A stretch of 63,792 nucleotides of DNA from Streptomyces prasinopilosus (GTDB taxonomy: Bacteria > Actinomycetota > Actinomycetes > Streptomycetales > Streptomycetaceae): assembly GCF_001419695.1 (NCBI RefSeq), contig NZ_LIRG01000066.1, forward strand, positions 1 to 63,792. Reading direction: 5' to 3'. The notes below the pieces were generated by a model. That model ran no database searches, had not been told where the DNA came from, and worked only from the letters and a program-made list of their open reading frames with translations. This document shows positions 8,204-15,179 of the stretch, piece by piece. The number at the start of each line of letters is the position of its first letter. Position 1 is the stretch's first letter. The translations under genes and the position numbers were made by a program.

Positions 8204-8593
8204 TCAGGCGGCCTGCGCGTAGAGCTCGGCGCGGAGCTGGGCGAAGAACTGCTCGCCCTCGCCGACGTTGGTGATGCCGACGTCGACCATGCGGCCGAGC
8301 AGGTTGCAGAGCTGCCAGGGCGACAGGGCGTTCAGGCGGGCGACGAGAACGGCGTCGGCTCGACCACCGAGGATGTGCTTCTCGTAGGAGCACAGGGCGG
8401 GGAAGGCGGAGCGGAAGAGTTCTTGGCGCGCCTCGCTGTACAGGCCGTTGTAGTGGGTGGCCTCGGCGATGCAGTCCAGGATCATGCGGTGCATGTCGCT
8501 GCCCTTGAACGCGCGGCTTCCCCAGCGGCGGGTGCGGGTGCCGATGCCGAGGTTCTTCCGCATGTCCTTCGCGAAGCGCTGGCCCTTGGTCAT
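8204..8593 (-). CDS. Phage accessory protein of unknown function
   Basis: The 129-residue soluble protein begins MTKGQRFAKDMRKNL and contains YNGLYSEARQELFRSAF and LNALSPWQLCNLLGRMVDVG. It is mostly helical, with no signal peptide and no motif I recognise. The ATG at 8593 follows a GGGGAGAC ribosome-binding sequence. It is divergent from the small regulator at 8680, with an 86-base operator-like region between them, so the two are probably regulated together. Confidence 0.65.
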   Translation of the reverse strand: MTKGQRFAKDMRKNLGIGTRTRRWGSRAFKGSDMHRMILDCIAEATHYNGLYSEARQELFRSAFPALCSYEKHILGGRADAVLVARLNALSPWQLCNLLGRMVDVGITNVGEGEQFFAQLRAELYAQAA

Positions 8594-8631
8594 TTCCGTC
8601 TCCCCTGCTGTCGTTCTCTGACTCTCTAAAT

Positions 8632-8678
8632 GTAAGGGTACCCCTTACGTCATGTCAACCCTCCCCCTACACTGACGT
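8632..8678. promoter_or_regulatory. Divergent promoter/operator region
   Basis: Between the divergent genes at 8593 and 8680 there is a near-palindrome GTAAGGGTACCCCTTAC (8632-8648). An ACGTCATG motif occurs twice, once right after it and once overlapping the plus-strand start codon. Such duplicated sites next to a small DNA-binding protein gene suggest autoregulation by the product of 8680-8955. Confidence 0.5.
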
Positions 8679-8679
8679 C

Positions 8680-8955
8680 ATGACGACACCGCCGAACCCC
8701 TTCGAGAACCTCAAGCACCTTGCTGAGCAAGGCGATCCGACCCAGCAGGCCAAGGAAGCCGGCGCCGCACTCCAAACCATCCCTGACCTGCAGAAGTGGC
8801 TACGCGAGATCCGACAGGCTGCAGTGCAGGGGATGCGCGAGGGCGGACTCAGTCACGCCCAAGTGGCTGCCGAGCTGGGCATCAGTCGGGCGCGCGCCCA
8901 GCAGATCGCCGAAGGGCGCACGACGGGCAAGCGGGCCGGCGCCGAAGAGTCGTAG
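8680..8955 (+). CDS. Small HTH protein, putative autoregulator
   Basis: In the 91-residue protein a C-terminal helix-turn-helix reads LSHAQVAAELGISRARAQQI, similar to the sigma-70 region 4 or Fis-like fold often found in small Streptomyces element regulators. The N-terminal half (IPDLQKWLREIRQAAVQGM) is helical and may dimerise. The ATG at 8680 overlaps one of the duplicated ACGTCATG motifs, which supports self-control. Confidence 0.7.
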   Translation: MTTPPNPFENLKHLAEQGDPTQQAKEAGAALQTIPDLQKWLREIRQAAVQGMREGGLSHAQVAAELGISRARAQQIAEGRTTGKRAGAEES

Positions 8956-8988
8956 CCCGCTGTCCGACCCGGCGACTACGCTGCCCTC

Positions 8989-9183
8989 ATGTTCCCCTCT
9001 CCTCTGGTCCCGGCTCCGGTGCGTCTGGCTGCGGTGGTGAATGAGGAGATCCGCGCGCTGCTGTTGTCGACGGGCGGTTGGTTGTATGGGGAGTCGCGGG
9101 CCCGATATGAGGTGCTGGTCGCGGAGTGGACGCGGGCGGTGGCGGCGGAACGCGCGTGCGGGGAGATCGACGTCGCCGCGTAG
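8989..9183 (+). CDS. Small hypothetical protein
   Basis: This 64-residue protein begins MFPSPLVPAPVRLAAVV, with an amphipathic helical middle (RARYEVLVAEWTRAVAAE). It follows the HTH gene by 33 bases on the same strand and ends just before a strong hairpin, which supports it as the second gene of a two-gene unit. I do not recognise a family. Confidence 0.55.
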   Translation: MFPSPLVPAPVRLAAVVNEEIRALLLSTGGWLYGESRARYEVLVAEWTRAVAAERACGEIDVAA

Positions 9184-9194
9184 ACTGACATGCG

Positions 9195-9229
9195 AGCGCC
9201 CCCGCCTGATTTCCCCAGGCGGGGGCGCT
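9195..9229. terminator. Bidirectional hairpin terminator
   Basis: AGCGCCCCCGCCT (9195-9207) and AGGCGGGGGCGCT (9217-9229) form a perfect 13-bp stem between convergent genes. Confidence 0.8.
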
Positions 9230-9251
9230 TCCGTGTGCGGGGGTCAGGCTC

Positions 9252-9497
9252 TCACTTCTCGGTGACGCGGTTGATGAAGATGCTGCGGCCCTGGCTCTCC
9301 AGCTCGGCAAGGCGCAGCAGGTCGCCAGCGGCGCGGTTCGTCACGCCGTACTTCTTGCGCAGGTACTCGGCGGCCAGACGCAGGGTCTCCTCGTGGTCCC
9401 GCTGTCCCTTCAGTTCGGCTACGAGCTCGTCGGCGCGGGCGAGGCCAACCTTGTCCTTGAGGTGGTGGATGATCTGGTCTTCGGCGGAGATGGCCAT
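9252..9497 (-). CDS. Small helical protein of unknown function
   Basis: This 81-residue protein begins MAISAEDQIIHHLKDKVGL and contains AAEYLRKKYGVTNRAAGDLL. It is charged, helical and probably cytosolic. I took the ATG at 9497 because the longer open frame upstream is Arg-rich shadow sequence overlapping the next gene. It is the last gene of a three-gene leftward unit (10134 to 9252). Confidence 0.62.
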   Translation of the reverse strand: MAISAEDQIIHHLKDKVGLARADELVAELKGQRDHEETLRLAAEYLRKKYGVTNRAAGDLLRLAELESQGRSIFINRVTEK

Positions 9498-9508
9498 GGT
9501 CGGGGTCC

Positions 9509-9754
9509 TTACTTCTCGGTGTCGCGGCTGGTGGTCTGGGCGGCGCGGATCTCGTCGGCGGTGACGGTCTCGAACCAACGCCAGAGGCCGCCCTCCCACT
9601 GCTCGATCTTCGCGGTGTCGGCAGGGCTGCCGCCGCCCAGAGTGGCGCGGATGAAGGCGTAGGTCTTCGCCTCGCTGGTGAACGAGGAGCTGGCTTCCAC
9701 CTCAGGGCCCGTGACGGTCACGCGCCACGGCTTCGACGGCTTCTTCGCGGTCAT
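9509..9754 (-). CDS. Small hypothetical protein
   Basis: This 81-residue protein begins MTAKKPSKPWRVTVTGPEVE and ends with a charged TSRDTEK tail. Alternating beta-type segments (WRVTVTG) and a central helix suggest a small alpha/beta fold. It starts two bases downstream of the stop of the upstream gene. No known family is recognised. Confidence 0.6.
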   Translation of the reverse strand: MTAKKPSKPWRVTVTGPEVEASSSFTSEAKTYAFIRATLGGGSPADTAKIEQWEGGLWRWFETVTADEIRAAQTTSRDTEK

Positions 9755-9756
9755 GG

Positions 9757-10134
9757 TCAGTGTCCTTGCTTCTCGGCGGGGTCGGTGGTCTGGGCCTTGC
9801 GGTCGCGCGGGCGTCCGTGCTTCTCCAGCACCCGGTACAGCCGGGAGGGCGGCATGGCGGCGGCGATGGCGATGGCCTTACGGTCGGCGTGCGGGCTGGT
9901 GTCGTCCGCTTGGACCATGGCCAGTTCCCGGAAGACTTCCAGGTGCTGGATGAGGTGGGAGGTCTGGGCGATGGTGGCGGTCAGGTCGTCGAAGGTGCGG
10001 GCGTGGTGCGGGGGCTCCACACCGACCTGATTGCGGAGGGCGTCAGCGAGTGCAACGGCGAGGTCGGGGGTGATGTCGAACACCGTCTCCTTGTTGCCGT
10101 CGGTGTCACCGAACTCGGCGAACTTCTTCTTCAT
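9757..10134 (-). CDS. Hypothetical protein, putative DNA-binding or plasmid-maintenance-like
   Basis: The 125-residue protein begins MKKKFAEFGDTDGNKETVF. Its C-terminal part reads ADRKAIAIAAAMPPSRLYRV, which could be a helix-turn-helix, followed by LEKHGRPRDRK. Function is not recognised. Upstream of its ATG at 10134 are two similar blocks, AAACGCTACAC and GAACGCTATAC, that may be promoter or operator elements. Confidence 0.6.
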   Translation of the reverse strand: MKKKFAEFGDTDGNKETVFDITPDLAVALADALRNQVGVEPPHHARTFDDLTATIAQTSHLIQHLEVFRELAMVQADDTSPHADRKAIAIAAAMPPSRLYRVLEKHGRPRDRKAQTTDPAEKQGH

Positions 10135-10214
10135 GACGCAAACGCTACACGTATCGCGAACGCTATACAACGGGTTTACGGGGATCCGCCCCACCTCCAC
10201 GTAAGCTCCCGCCC

Positions 10215-10427
10215 GTGACCACCTTCGACTTCCCCGACGACCTGCTGTCCGCCGCACGCGCCTCCTGGGAGGCGATCCAGGCCGGGCGACTCACCGTCGA
10301 CCAGGCGACCGCCGTGCACGACGGGGTCGTCGCCTACGCCACCGAGCACGGACACAGCCGGTACGAGGTCGAGATGGCGCTCAAGAAAGCCGTGCGGCAC
10401 ACGGCACCCGAGGCTACGAAGGGCTGA
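10215..10427 (+). CDS. Small hypothetical protein
   Basis: This 70-residue acidic helical protein begins MTTFDFPDDLLSAARASW and contains DQATAVHDGVVAYATEHG. It starts with GTG at 10215, diverges from the 9757-10134 gene and ends just before a 22-base palindrome. It resembles small Streptomyces proteins found with element regulators, but I cannot name a family. Confidence 0.6.
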   Translation: MTTFDFPDDLLSAARASWEAIQAGRLTVDQATAVHDGVVAYATEHGHSRYEVEMALKKAVRHTAPEATKG

Positions 10428-10428
10428 C

Positions 10429-10450
10429 CACTTCCCGGCGCCGGGAAGTG
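10429..10450. terminator. 22-bp perfect palindrome
   Basis: CACTTCCCGGC and its exact complement meet without a loop, starting two bases after the stop of the 10215 gene and before the convergent 10469 gene. It is most likely a bidirectional terminator, although a dimeric protein site is possible. Confidence 0.65.
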
Positions 10451-10468
10451 AGCTGACCTGCGGCGTAG

Positions 10469-10708
10469 CTAGGGCCGCTCGCAGTAGTGGATACGCATGG
10501 CCAGCACGTCAGACCAAGTGCGGATCTCGTGCGTCTCGCCCGCACAGTCCTTCGTCAGGCACACCGAGGGGGCGCGGCGGATCGGCCGCTCGGGCTCCGC
10601 GTCCCCGATCCCCAGCTCGCGCTCCAGGCGCTCAATGCGGTCGTAGTCCAGGTCGCCCGGCGAGAGCGTCACCAACTGCTCATCGGGGCGCGGCCGGTAG
10701 GCGGGCAT
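10469..10708 (-). CDS. Small hypothetical protein with C-terminal Cys motif
   Basis: This 79-residue protein begins MPAYRPRPDEQLVTL. A charged middle reads DYDRIERLERELGIGD, and the C-terminus holds CLTKDCAGETHEIRTW and a final YCE, which may bind a metal. A longer start at 10744 is also open. I prefer 10708 because the extension is short and Arg-rich. Confidence 0.55.
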   Translation of the reverse strand: MPAYRPRPDEQLVTLSPGDLDYDRIERLERELGIGDAEPERPIRRAPSVCLTKDCAGETHEIRTWSDVLAMRIHYCERP

Positions 10709-10763
10709 TGATCCGCCACGACGCCGAAGCAGACGATGGAGCACGGCCCCTCCCCTGGTTGCA

Positions 10764-10791
10764 GCCCCGCCCGGCGCTGTACGGGCGGGGC
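10764..10791. terminator. Perfect 10-bp hairpin
   Basis: GCCCCGCCCG (10764-10773) pairs with CGGGCGGGGC (10782-10791) around eight bases. It lies downstream of the 51-codon gene at 10846-11001 and upstream of the 10469 gene, separating the two units. Confidence 0.72.
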
Positions 10792-10845
10792 CTCAGCAAC
10801 AGCAAACCCGACTGCTCGTATGCCTGGTCGGATAGTCCAACCAGC

Positions 10846-11001
10846 CTACGAGATGCCACCGACACTGCCGGGGCGCGTCGACAGACGGTAGGTGTCGACC
10901 GGCGGGGCCTCGCCCTCAGTGCTGACGATGTCGTCCTGGCAGCCACACAGGCAGCTGTCGTCGTCCTCGCGGTGCGGGATCATGTCCCCCCAGCGGCTCA
11001 T
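10846..11001 (-). CDS. Short Cys-containing protein (51 residues)
   Basis: The gene encodes a 51-residue protein starting MSRWGDMIPHREDDD and containing SCLCGCQDDI. The CxCxC cluster and acidic surroundings suggest a metal-binding peptide. It starts with ATG, sits between the 11039 gene and a terminator, and has a GGAG-type sequence upstream. No family is recognised. Confidence 0.5.
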   Translation of the reverse strand: MSRWGDMIPHREDDDSCLCGCQDDIVSTEGEAPPVDTYRLSTRPGSVGGIS

Positions 11002-11038
11002 CGGCGTCTCCTTCGCTCCCCGTCAGGATGGCAGAGGC

Positions 11039-11233
11039 TCACGCCGGCTCGGGCCACTCCGTCAACACGCGGCTGGTGTCCTCGTCGACGAGGGTGACCT
11101 TCGCGCCGGGCTGGCCCCACTCTCCCACCCACTCCGTGAGCTTGTCGCGCGCCGTCGCCTCCACCGCCCACCAGCCGTGCGCCACCGGACGGCCGGCCAC
11201 GGCCAGGGTGAGGTGGTAGCGGTCGTCGGACAT
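11039..11233 (-). CDS. Small hypothetical protein
   Basis: The 64-residue protein begins MSDDRYHLTLAVAGRPVAHG and reads as a compact beta/alpha fold with several Trp (GWWAVEATARDKLTEWVGEW). It is upstream of, and probably co-transcribed with, the 51-residue Cys protein. Function is unknown. Confidence 0.58.
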   Translation of the reverse strand: MSDDRYHLTLAVAGRPVAHGWWAVEATARDKLTEWVGEWGQPGAKVTLVDEDTSRVLTEWPEPA

Positions 11234-11291
11234 GCGGCCACCCTACGGCGGGCAGCCGCAGAGCCTCCCGTGGGGAGCCGGGAGGTGCGGC

Positions 11292-11325
11292 GGGCCCTGT
11301 CGGCCGGCGATGCGCGACAGGGCCC
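11292..11325. terminator. 11-bp perfect inverted repeat in a divergent region
   Basis: GGGCCCTGTCG (11292-11302) pairs with CGACAGGGCCC (11315-11325). It lies between divergent genes (11233 leftward, 11452 rightward), so an operator role is as likely as termination. Confidence 0.5.
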
Positions 11326-11451
11326 GAAAGGGGGACCCATCACCTGGGGGCGGGGAGGATCCCGTGCGCACCACCATGCATCATGATCCGGCCACGCGAT
11401 AGATCAAGGCCGGAAATCTTCGCTGTCAGTGCCAACAATGATCATGTCCCC

Positions 11452-11625
11452 ATGCAGAACTACGCCCTCACCTGGACCAACCCCGACGGCATCCCGTGCG
11501 CGTCCGCCGTCGCCTACGACCAGCCCTCCGCCGACCGACGCCGCAGCGAACTCGAAACCGCCGGCTGCACCGAGGTGACAGTCGTGCCGACCAAGCCCGG
11601 CCAGCTGCCCGAACCGCGGGGGTGA
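11452..11625 (+). CDS. Small hypothetical protein
   Basis: The 57-residue protein begins MQNYALTWTNPDGI and continues with SAVAYDQPSADRRRSEL and TEVTVVPTKPGQLP. The pattern suggests a small beta-alpha-beta domain seen in other Streptomyces small proteins that I cannot name. The internal ATG at 11452 fits the domain start; the frame upstream to 11383 looks non-coding. Confidence 0.55.
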   Translation: MQNYALTWTNPDGIPCASAVAYDQPSADRRRSELETAGCTEVTVVPTKPGQLPEPRG

Positions 11626-11631
11626 CACGCG

Positions 11632-11670
11632 CGAGCGCCCGTTCTCCGGCAAGACGAGAACGGACGCTCG
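11632..11670. terminator. Hairpin terminator
   Basis: CGAGCGCCCGTTCTC (11632-11646) pairs with GAGAACGGACGCTCG (11656-11670), 14 of 15 positions. It begins seven bases after the stop codon of the 11452 gene. Confidence 0.75.
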
Positions 11671-11800
11671 GGGTTCGGCGATCGCGTCAGACCATCACCA
11701 CTGGGCACCGCGTGCGGCGCGTCAGGGGGCGGCGGCCGTCACCGCCAGGTGTCACGGCAGGGTGCCGTGGAACATGCCGCCCAGGCCAGGATGCCAGAGA

Positions 11801-11828
11801 CCCGCCACGACGGGGGATGCGTGGCGGG
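11801..11828. terminator. Hairpin at the end of the integrase unit
   Basis: CCCGCCACG (11801-11809) and CGTGGCGGG (11820-11828) form a perfect 9-bp stem about 40 bases past the stop of the minus-strand gene at 11868. It probably ends the integrase operon transcript. The 160 bases to its left hold nothing else I can identify. Confidence 0.65.
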
Positions 11829-11867
11829 GCCTACCGGCAGTGTGGCACGAGGAGGGGCGGTAGGCGC

Positions 11868-12146
11868 CTACTTGTGCAGTTCGTCGGCTGCGTAGGTTCC
11901 CGTGCCGAGCCACCACAGGAGCGAGTCCTTCTGCTCTTCCGTGATCTGGCCGACCTCGTAGTGGCCTCGGATGAAGTGGCTCATCACCGAGATCGCCACT
12001 CGCGCACTCGTGGCCGTCTCTGGGTTGCTGAGTGACTGCCCGGCCGTCAGGAACGCCTTCTCCCAGTCTTCGGCCATGTGTCGCTTGATGCGTTCGTTGG
12101 GCTCCTCTCGGAAGAGGTGGACCACGTTGTCCGGCTCGTCGGTCAC
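11868..12146 (-). CDS. Small protein coupled to the integrase gene
   Basis: The 92-residue protein begins with GTG and reads MTDEPDNVVHLFREEPNERI (first residue shown as Met), followed by AEDWEKAFLTAGQSL and a Trp-rich C-terminus (SLLWWLGTG). Its start overlaps the integrase stop as GTGA, so the two are translationally coupled. The position suggests a recombination directionality or accessory factor, but no HTH is visible and function is unknown. Confidence 0.6.
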   Translation of the reverse strand: MTDEPDNVVHLFREEPNERIKRHMAEDWEKAFLTAGQSLSNPETATSARVAISVMSHFIRGHYEVGQITEEQKDSLLWWLGTGTYAADELHK

Positions 12147-13318
12147 TCTTGCTCTCCTGCCTGCTCGGCTGCCTGCTTCGCTCGCTTGCGGCGCATGGCG
12201 GTGATCGTGTTGTTGGCCTTGCCCTGGGCGGGTTCGACGTAGTGCTTCCGGACGGTAATGGAGCCGGCCTTCCAGCGTCCTTGTCCGGTCGGGTCCTCCC
12301 CAGCTTCAGCGATCTCTTGTGCGGGGCCGCGGCGGAGTCCGTGCGCAGTGACCTTGGATGGGTCGGGCAGGTCCGCCAGTTGGGCTCGGGTTTTGACGAT
12401 GACGCCGATGGCGTCGGGGGTGAGGAAGTCTCCGCGTGGTCCGGTGCGGGGGCGGATGGTGCCGCCTCGGTTGATGTGCCGGAACAGTGGGCCGGTCGTG
12501 ATGCCTTGCCGTCGCAGCTCTTCGAGCCAGGCTCGGATGCGGACGACGGGGCATGTGGCTGGGTCGTCGGGGTTGGCGGGTACGAACGTCGTCTCGCCCT
12601 TGGCGGCTTGGTCGGTCTTGGAGAAGGCGACGAGGACGTGGATGCCGTCGTCGTCGATGGCGAGTTGTTCGATGAGGAGGTGGGCGAGTTCGCTTCGGCG
12701 GGAGAGCATGCCCCAGCCGAGGGTGAGGAGTGCGGCGTCGCGGGTGGCTTTGGGGTAGTCGGCGTCGGTGTCGGTGGTGCAGGTGGCGACGAGGGCGGCG
12801 AGCATGTCGCTTCGGATGCCGGTCGCCTTCTTGGGTGTCCGCCTCTGCGCCCAGCCGCGGGCGTGCTTGCGGAGGGCTTCGCGGGCTTCCTTCATGCCGG
12901 GTTGCTGGCCGTCTGGGTGCCATGAGCGGATCGCGGACATGGCGACTTGGATGGTGGACGGGGACTTGTCGAGGCGGATGAGGTGGCCGACGTACTCGAC
13001 GAAGGTGGCTGTGGTGCAGGGCAGGTGGACGCGCCCGTTCTCTTGGCACCAGGTCTCGAAGCGGTCCCGCGCGGACTTGTAGGTGCGGGACGTGTTCTCT
13101 GGGGGCGCTTCGTCGAGGAGTTCGGCGGTCTCCTCGGAGATCCGGAAGTCCGCCTCGGTGTACGTCGGCAGGTCTGCCGTGGTGGGGATCGGCGCGTTGG
13201 GTCGGAGGATCGTGTGCCGGTCGACGATCGGCCGGGCGGGTGCCGCTGCGGGGAGTGTGGCGGGGAGGTGGCCGTCGTCGACGAGTTCGGCGTCGACCAC
13301 CTCGTCGGGCCCGGTCAC
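12143..13318 (-). CDS. int: Tyrosine recombinase (phage integrase)
   Basis: The 391-residue enzyme catalyses site-specific integration and, with a directionality factor, excision. It has an N-terminal SAM-like core-binding domain (about 70-160, TYKSARDRFETWCQENGR) and a C-terminal catalytic domain. The catalytic set is readable: Arg in MLSRRSEL (near residue 207), HGLRRG for His-x-x-Arg (about 326-329), Trp at the second His position (GRWKAGS) and the nucleophile Tyr in RKHYVEP (about 360). Length is normal. I chose the GTG at 13318 because it overlaps the upstream stop as GTGA; GTG at 13324 is an alternative. It lies about 6.5 kb from the proposed attL, which is unusually far for an integrase. 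Confidence 0.9.
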   Translation of the reverse strand: MTGPDEVVDAELVDDGHLPATLPAAAPARPIVDRHTILRPNAPIPTTADLPTYTEADFRISEETAELLDEAPPENTSRTYKSARDRFETWCQENGRVHLPCTTATFVEYVGHLIRLDKSPSTIQVAMSAIRSWHPDGQQPGMKEAREALRKHARGWAQRRTPKKATGIRSDMLAALVATCTTDTDADYPKATRDAALLTLGWGMLSRRSELAHLLIEQLAIDDDGIHVLVAFSKTDQAAKGETTFVPANPDDPATCPVVRIRAWLEELRRQGITTGPLFRHINRGGTIRPRTGPRGDFLTPDAIGVIVKTRAQLADLPDPSKVTAHGLRRGPAQEIAEAGEDPTGQGRWKAGSITVRKHYVEPAQGKANNTITAMRRKRAKQAAEQAGEQE

Positions 13319-13941
13319 GAGCACTCCCGCAGCCGGGGAGCCTTCGCCTGCTCGAACTCCAGGCCGCGACGCTCCAGCTCTTGCTTCAAGTACTCCTCAT
13401 ACTCACTGCGGTGGGCCGCGATGAGTCGGCGTCGAGCTGCGTTCGCGGCCTGAGTCTTCACTTGCTCTTCGCGTGTCCCGGGCTCCTCTGCCTTCCTCAA
13501 GGAACGGATCTCCAACTGGCGAGCGTGAACGATCCCGCTACGGCGAACCATCGCCGCGCGCCACTCCTGGGTCTCCGGGTCCTGCACCCCCTTCTTCTTC
13601 GCCAGGTCCGCGTGGATGTCCGTCAGTACCCGCTTGAGCGCGACACCCCAGCGGAGAGCGAGCTGAGGTGTCCGCAAGGCGGCTGCGACTTCGGGAGTGG
13701 ACCGCCCGCGCAGTTCTGCGGAGACCTCAAGTTGGAAGTCATGGTCGGACATGCTGGCGAGGCGGTCGACGGCCCCGGGCGGCGCCACGGGAGCCGCCGT
13801 GCGGCGCATGGTCAGATGCCAGCTACCGCACTGGCACTGGTACGCGTACATCTGCGTGCTCGACACAGAAGCCTTCGCCTCGGCCGTCGCGCGGTTGGGG
13901 TACTTGCGCTTCTTCGCTGTCGGACAATCGGTGACGTTCAA
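13315..13941 (-). CDS. Unknown protein with N-terminal zinc-ribbon-like motif
   Basis: The 208-residue protein has a first 45-residue segment with the pattern of a degenerate zinc ribbon (CPTAKKRKYPNRATAEAKA, then YQCQCGSWHLT). The rest is highly charged and helical, ending in a probable coiled coil (YEEYLKQELERRGLEFE). The start is probably TTG at 13941, eight bases after GGGAGG. It is the first gene of the integrase operon, directly behind the 13963-13996 operator, so it may regulate recombination. I cannot name the family. Confidence 0.62.
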   Translation of the reverse strand: MNVTDCPTAKKRKYPNRATAEAKASVSSTQMYAYQCQCGSWHLTMRRTAAPVAPPGAVDRLASMSDHDFQLEVSAELRGRSTPEVAAALRTPQLALRWGVALKRVLTDIHADLAKKKGVQDPETQEWRAAMVRRSGIVHARQLEIRSLRKAEEPGTREEQVKTQAANAARRRLIAAHRSEYEEYLKQELERRGLEFEQAKAPRLRECS

Positions 13942-13962
13942 GGGTGATCCTCCCTGGTCTAT

Positions 13963-13996
13963 GTAGCCACGTATAAGGGAAATTATACGTGGCTAC
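13963..13996. promoter_or_regulatory. 14-bp perfect inverted repeat, putative operator of the integrase operon
   Basis: GTAGCCACGTATAA (13963-13976) is followed, after the six-base spacer GGGAAA, by TTATACGTGGCTAC (13983-13996). The AT-rich centre lies about 25-55 bases upstream of the first gene of the integrase operon. A symmetric site of this size at a promoter is typical of a dimeric repressor, perhaps one of the XRE proteins at 49.0-49.8 kb. Confidence 0.68.
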
Positions 13997-14136
13997 CGTG
14001 GGTAACACTCTGCCTGTGGCGAGAGTTGACGACTCCTCGGATAAGACGAAGACCCCACTCCGATAGAGGAGCAGGGCCCGCGATACGGCATGTTATCGAG
14101 AGTCGGACCCCCCAACCGGGAGCGCTTCAGGGAACG

Positions 14137-14352
14137 TTATGCGCTAGAACTCCCGCCTCCGGGGTGGCAGATGCCGCATCTCGTTCTAGCGGCAGCGGAC
14201 CCGAGGGAGCGTGCCGACGCAAACAGGTCGTGAAGGAACTCCTTCTGCTCCTCGGTGAAGCGCGGGGCGGCAGCCGCGCTACGGCGGGCTTCCTCGGCGG
14301 CAGCCGGCCCCAGCCGTGCTTCAGCGCACTCGATGCAGAACGGTTTAGTCAT
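14137..14352 (-). CDS. Small protein with paired CxxC motifs
   Basis: The 71-residue protein begins MTKPFCIECAEARLG, has a helical middle (RFTEEQKEFLHDLFASAR) and ends near RCGICHPGG. The two CxxC pairs can make one zinc site. It lies alone between the integrase operator and the lipoprotein gene. Family unknown. Confidence 0.6.
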   Translation of the reverse strand: MTKPFCIECAEARLGPAAAEEARRSAAAAPRFTEEQKEFLHDLFASARSLGSAAARTRCGICHPGGGSSSA

Positions 14353-14504
14353 GGCTGGAGAACGAGACGGTGCCGCACGCGATCGCCGGGGCCGCGGCAT
14401 GTCACCCGCGTGGGCGCACTGCCCGTGTCACGGCTCGGTGACAGCCGCCCCGCTCCCCCGCGCCCGGTTCTACCGTGATGCGACATTCAACTTCGGGGGG
14501 AACC

Positions 14505-15125
14505 ATGCGCGCACGCGCTACCGCGGCTACGGCTGCTCTGCTTCTGGCTGTCCTGACCGCATGTGGCGGTGAGGACGGCAGTGTCAGTGCCGACACGAAG
14601 CCATCGGCCGTCGAGACCACGCCGACAGAGGGAAGCCCGGCAGCGGAGCCCGAGAAGGGCATGAAGCTCGGGGAGCCGGCGCAGACGGTCGGCGATGGCG
14701 GCACGGGCGCCCTGGAGATCACCCCGGACACCGTCGTCTTCACGGAGGAGGGCGGCGGGGAGACCGCGGTGAACGGAGTCTTCGTCGTCGTCACGATGAA
14801 GGACAAGGCGACAGGGTCGGTCGCCGCGGATGAGCCCGCCCCGATCAGTGGCGGGGGTTGGAAGTGGATGGCCGCGGACGGGGAGATGGTCGATGCGGGC
14901 GGCGGGAACGCGTTCAACGTGGTGATGGACAAGTACAACAACGCTGACCCGGTGCAGCCGGGCGCCTACCAGTGGCGTAGCCAAGTCTTCGACCTCACGC
15001 CAGCGCAGGCGAAGGGCGGCACGCTCATCTACATCGACGGTGAGGAGAAGGCGCACCGCTGGGAGATGCCGTCGACGGACTCCGGCCCGAGCGTGGCCGA
15101 GGTGAAGAAGCAGCTGGAGTTCTGA
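14505..15125 (+). CDS. Prophage-encoded lipoprotein (lysogenic-conversion candidate)
   Basis: The 206-residue protein has a clear lipoprotein signal peptide: Arg-rich n-region, hydrophobic stretch ALLLAVLTA and lipobox LTAC with Cys about residue 20. An Asp/Ser/Pro/Glu-rich linker follows (21-60), then a mature beta-rich domain (TVVFTEEGG, VFVVVTMKDKA, DGEMVDAGGGNAFNVVM) that resembles the Telokin-like DUF4352 fold. It will be anchored on the outer face of the cytoplasmic membrane. The ATG at 14505 follows a GGGGGG tract. It is transcribed against the surrounding late genes, with its own terminator, in the tail-fibre-distal position typical of morons. Superinfection exclusion is a reasonable guess, not shown. 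Confidence 0.78.
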   Translation: MRARATAATAALLLAVLTACGGEDGSVSADTKPSAVETTPTEGSPAAEPEKGMKLGEPAQTVGDGGTGALEITPDTVVFTEEGGGETAVNGVFVVVTMKDKATGSVAADEPAPISGGGWKWMAADGEMVDAGGGNAFNVVMDKYNNADPVQPGAYQWRSQVFDLTPAQAKGGTLIYIDGEEKAHRWEMPSTDSGPSVAEVKKQLEF

Positions 15126-15136
15126 GCACGACGAAG

Positions 15137-15172
15137 CGCCCCGCATCGCCGCCGAAGCGGTGGTGCGGGGCG
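15137..15172. terminator. Bidirectional hairpin
   Basis: CGCCCCGCA (15137-15145) and TGCGGGGCG (15164-15172) enclose a smaller CGCCGC/GCGGTG pairing. It separates the convergent lipoprotein gene from the end of the minus-strand late operon. Confidence 0.78.
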
Positions 15173-15179
15173 TTGTCGT

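Noticed and set aside
14026-14478. Plus-strand open frame before the lipoprotein gene
   Set aside because: It overlaps the CxxC protein gene on the other strand and shows random Arg/Pro composition without a ribosome-binding site.
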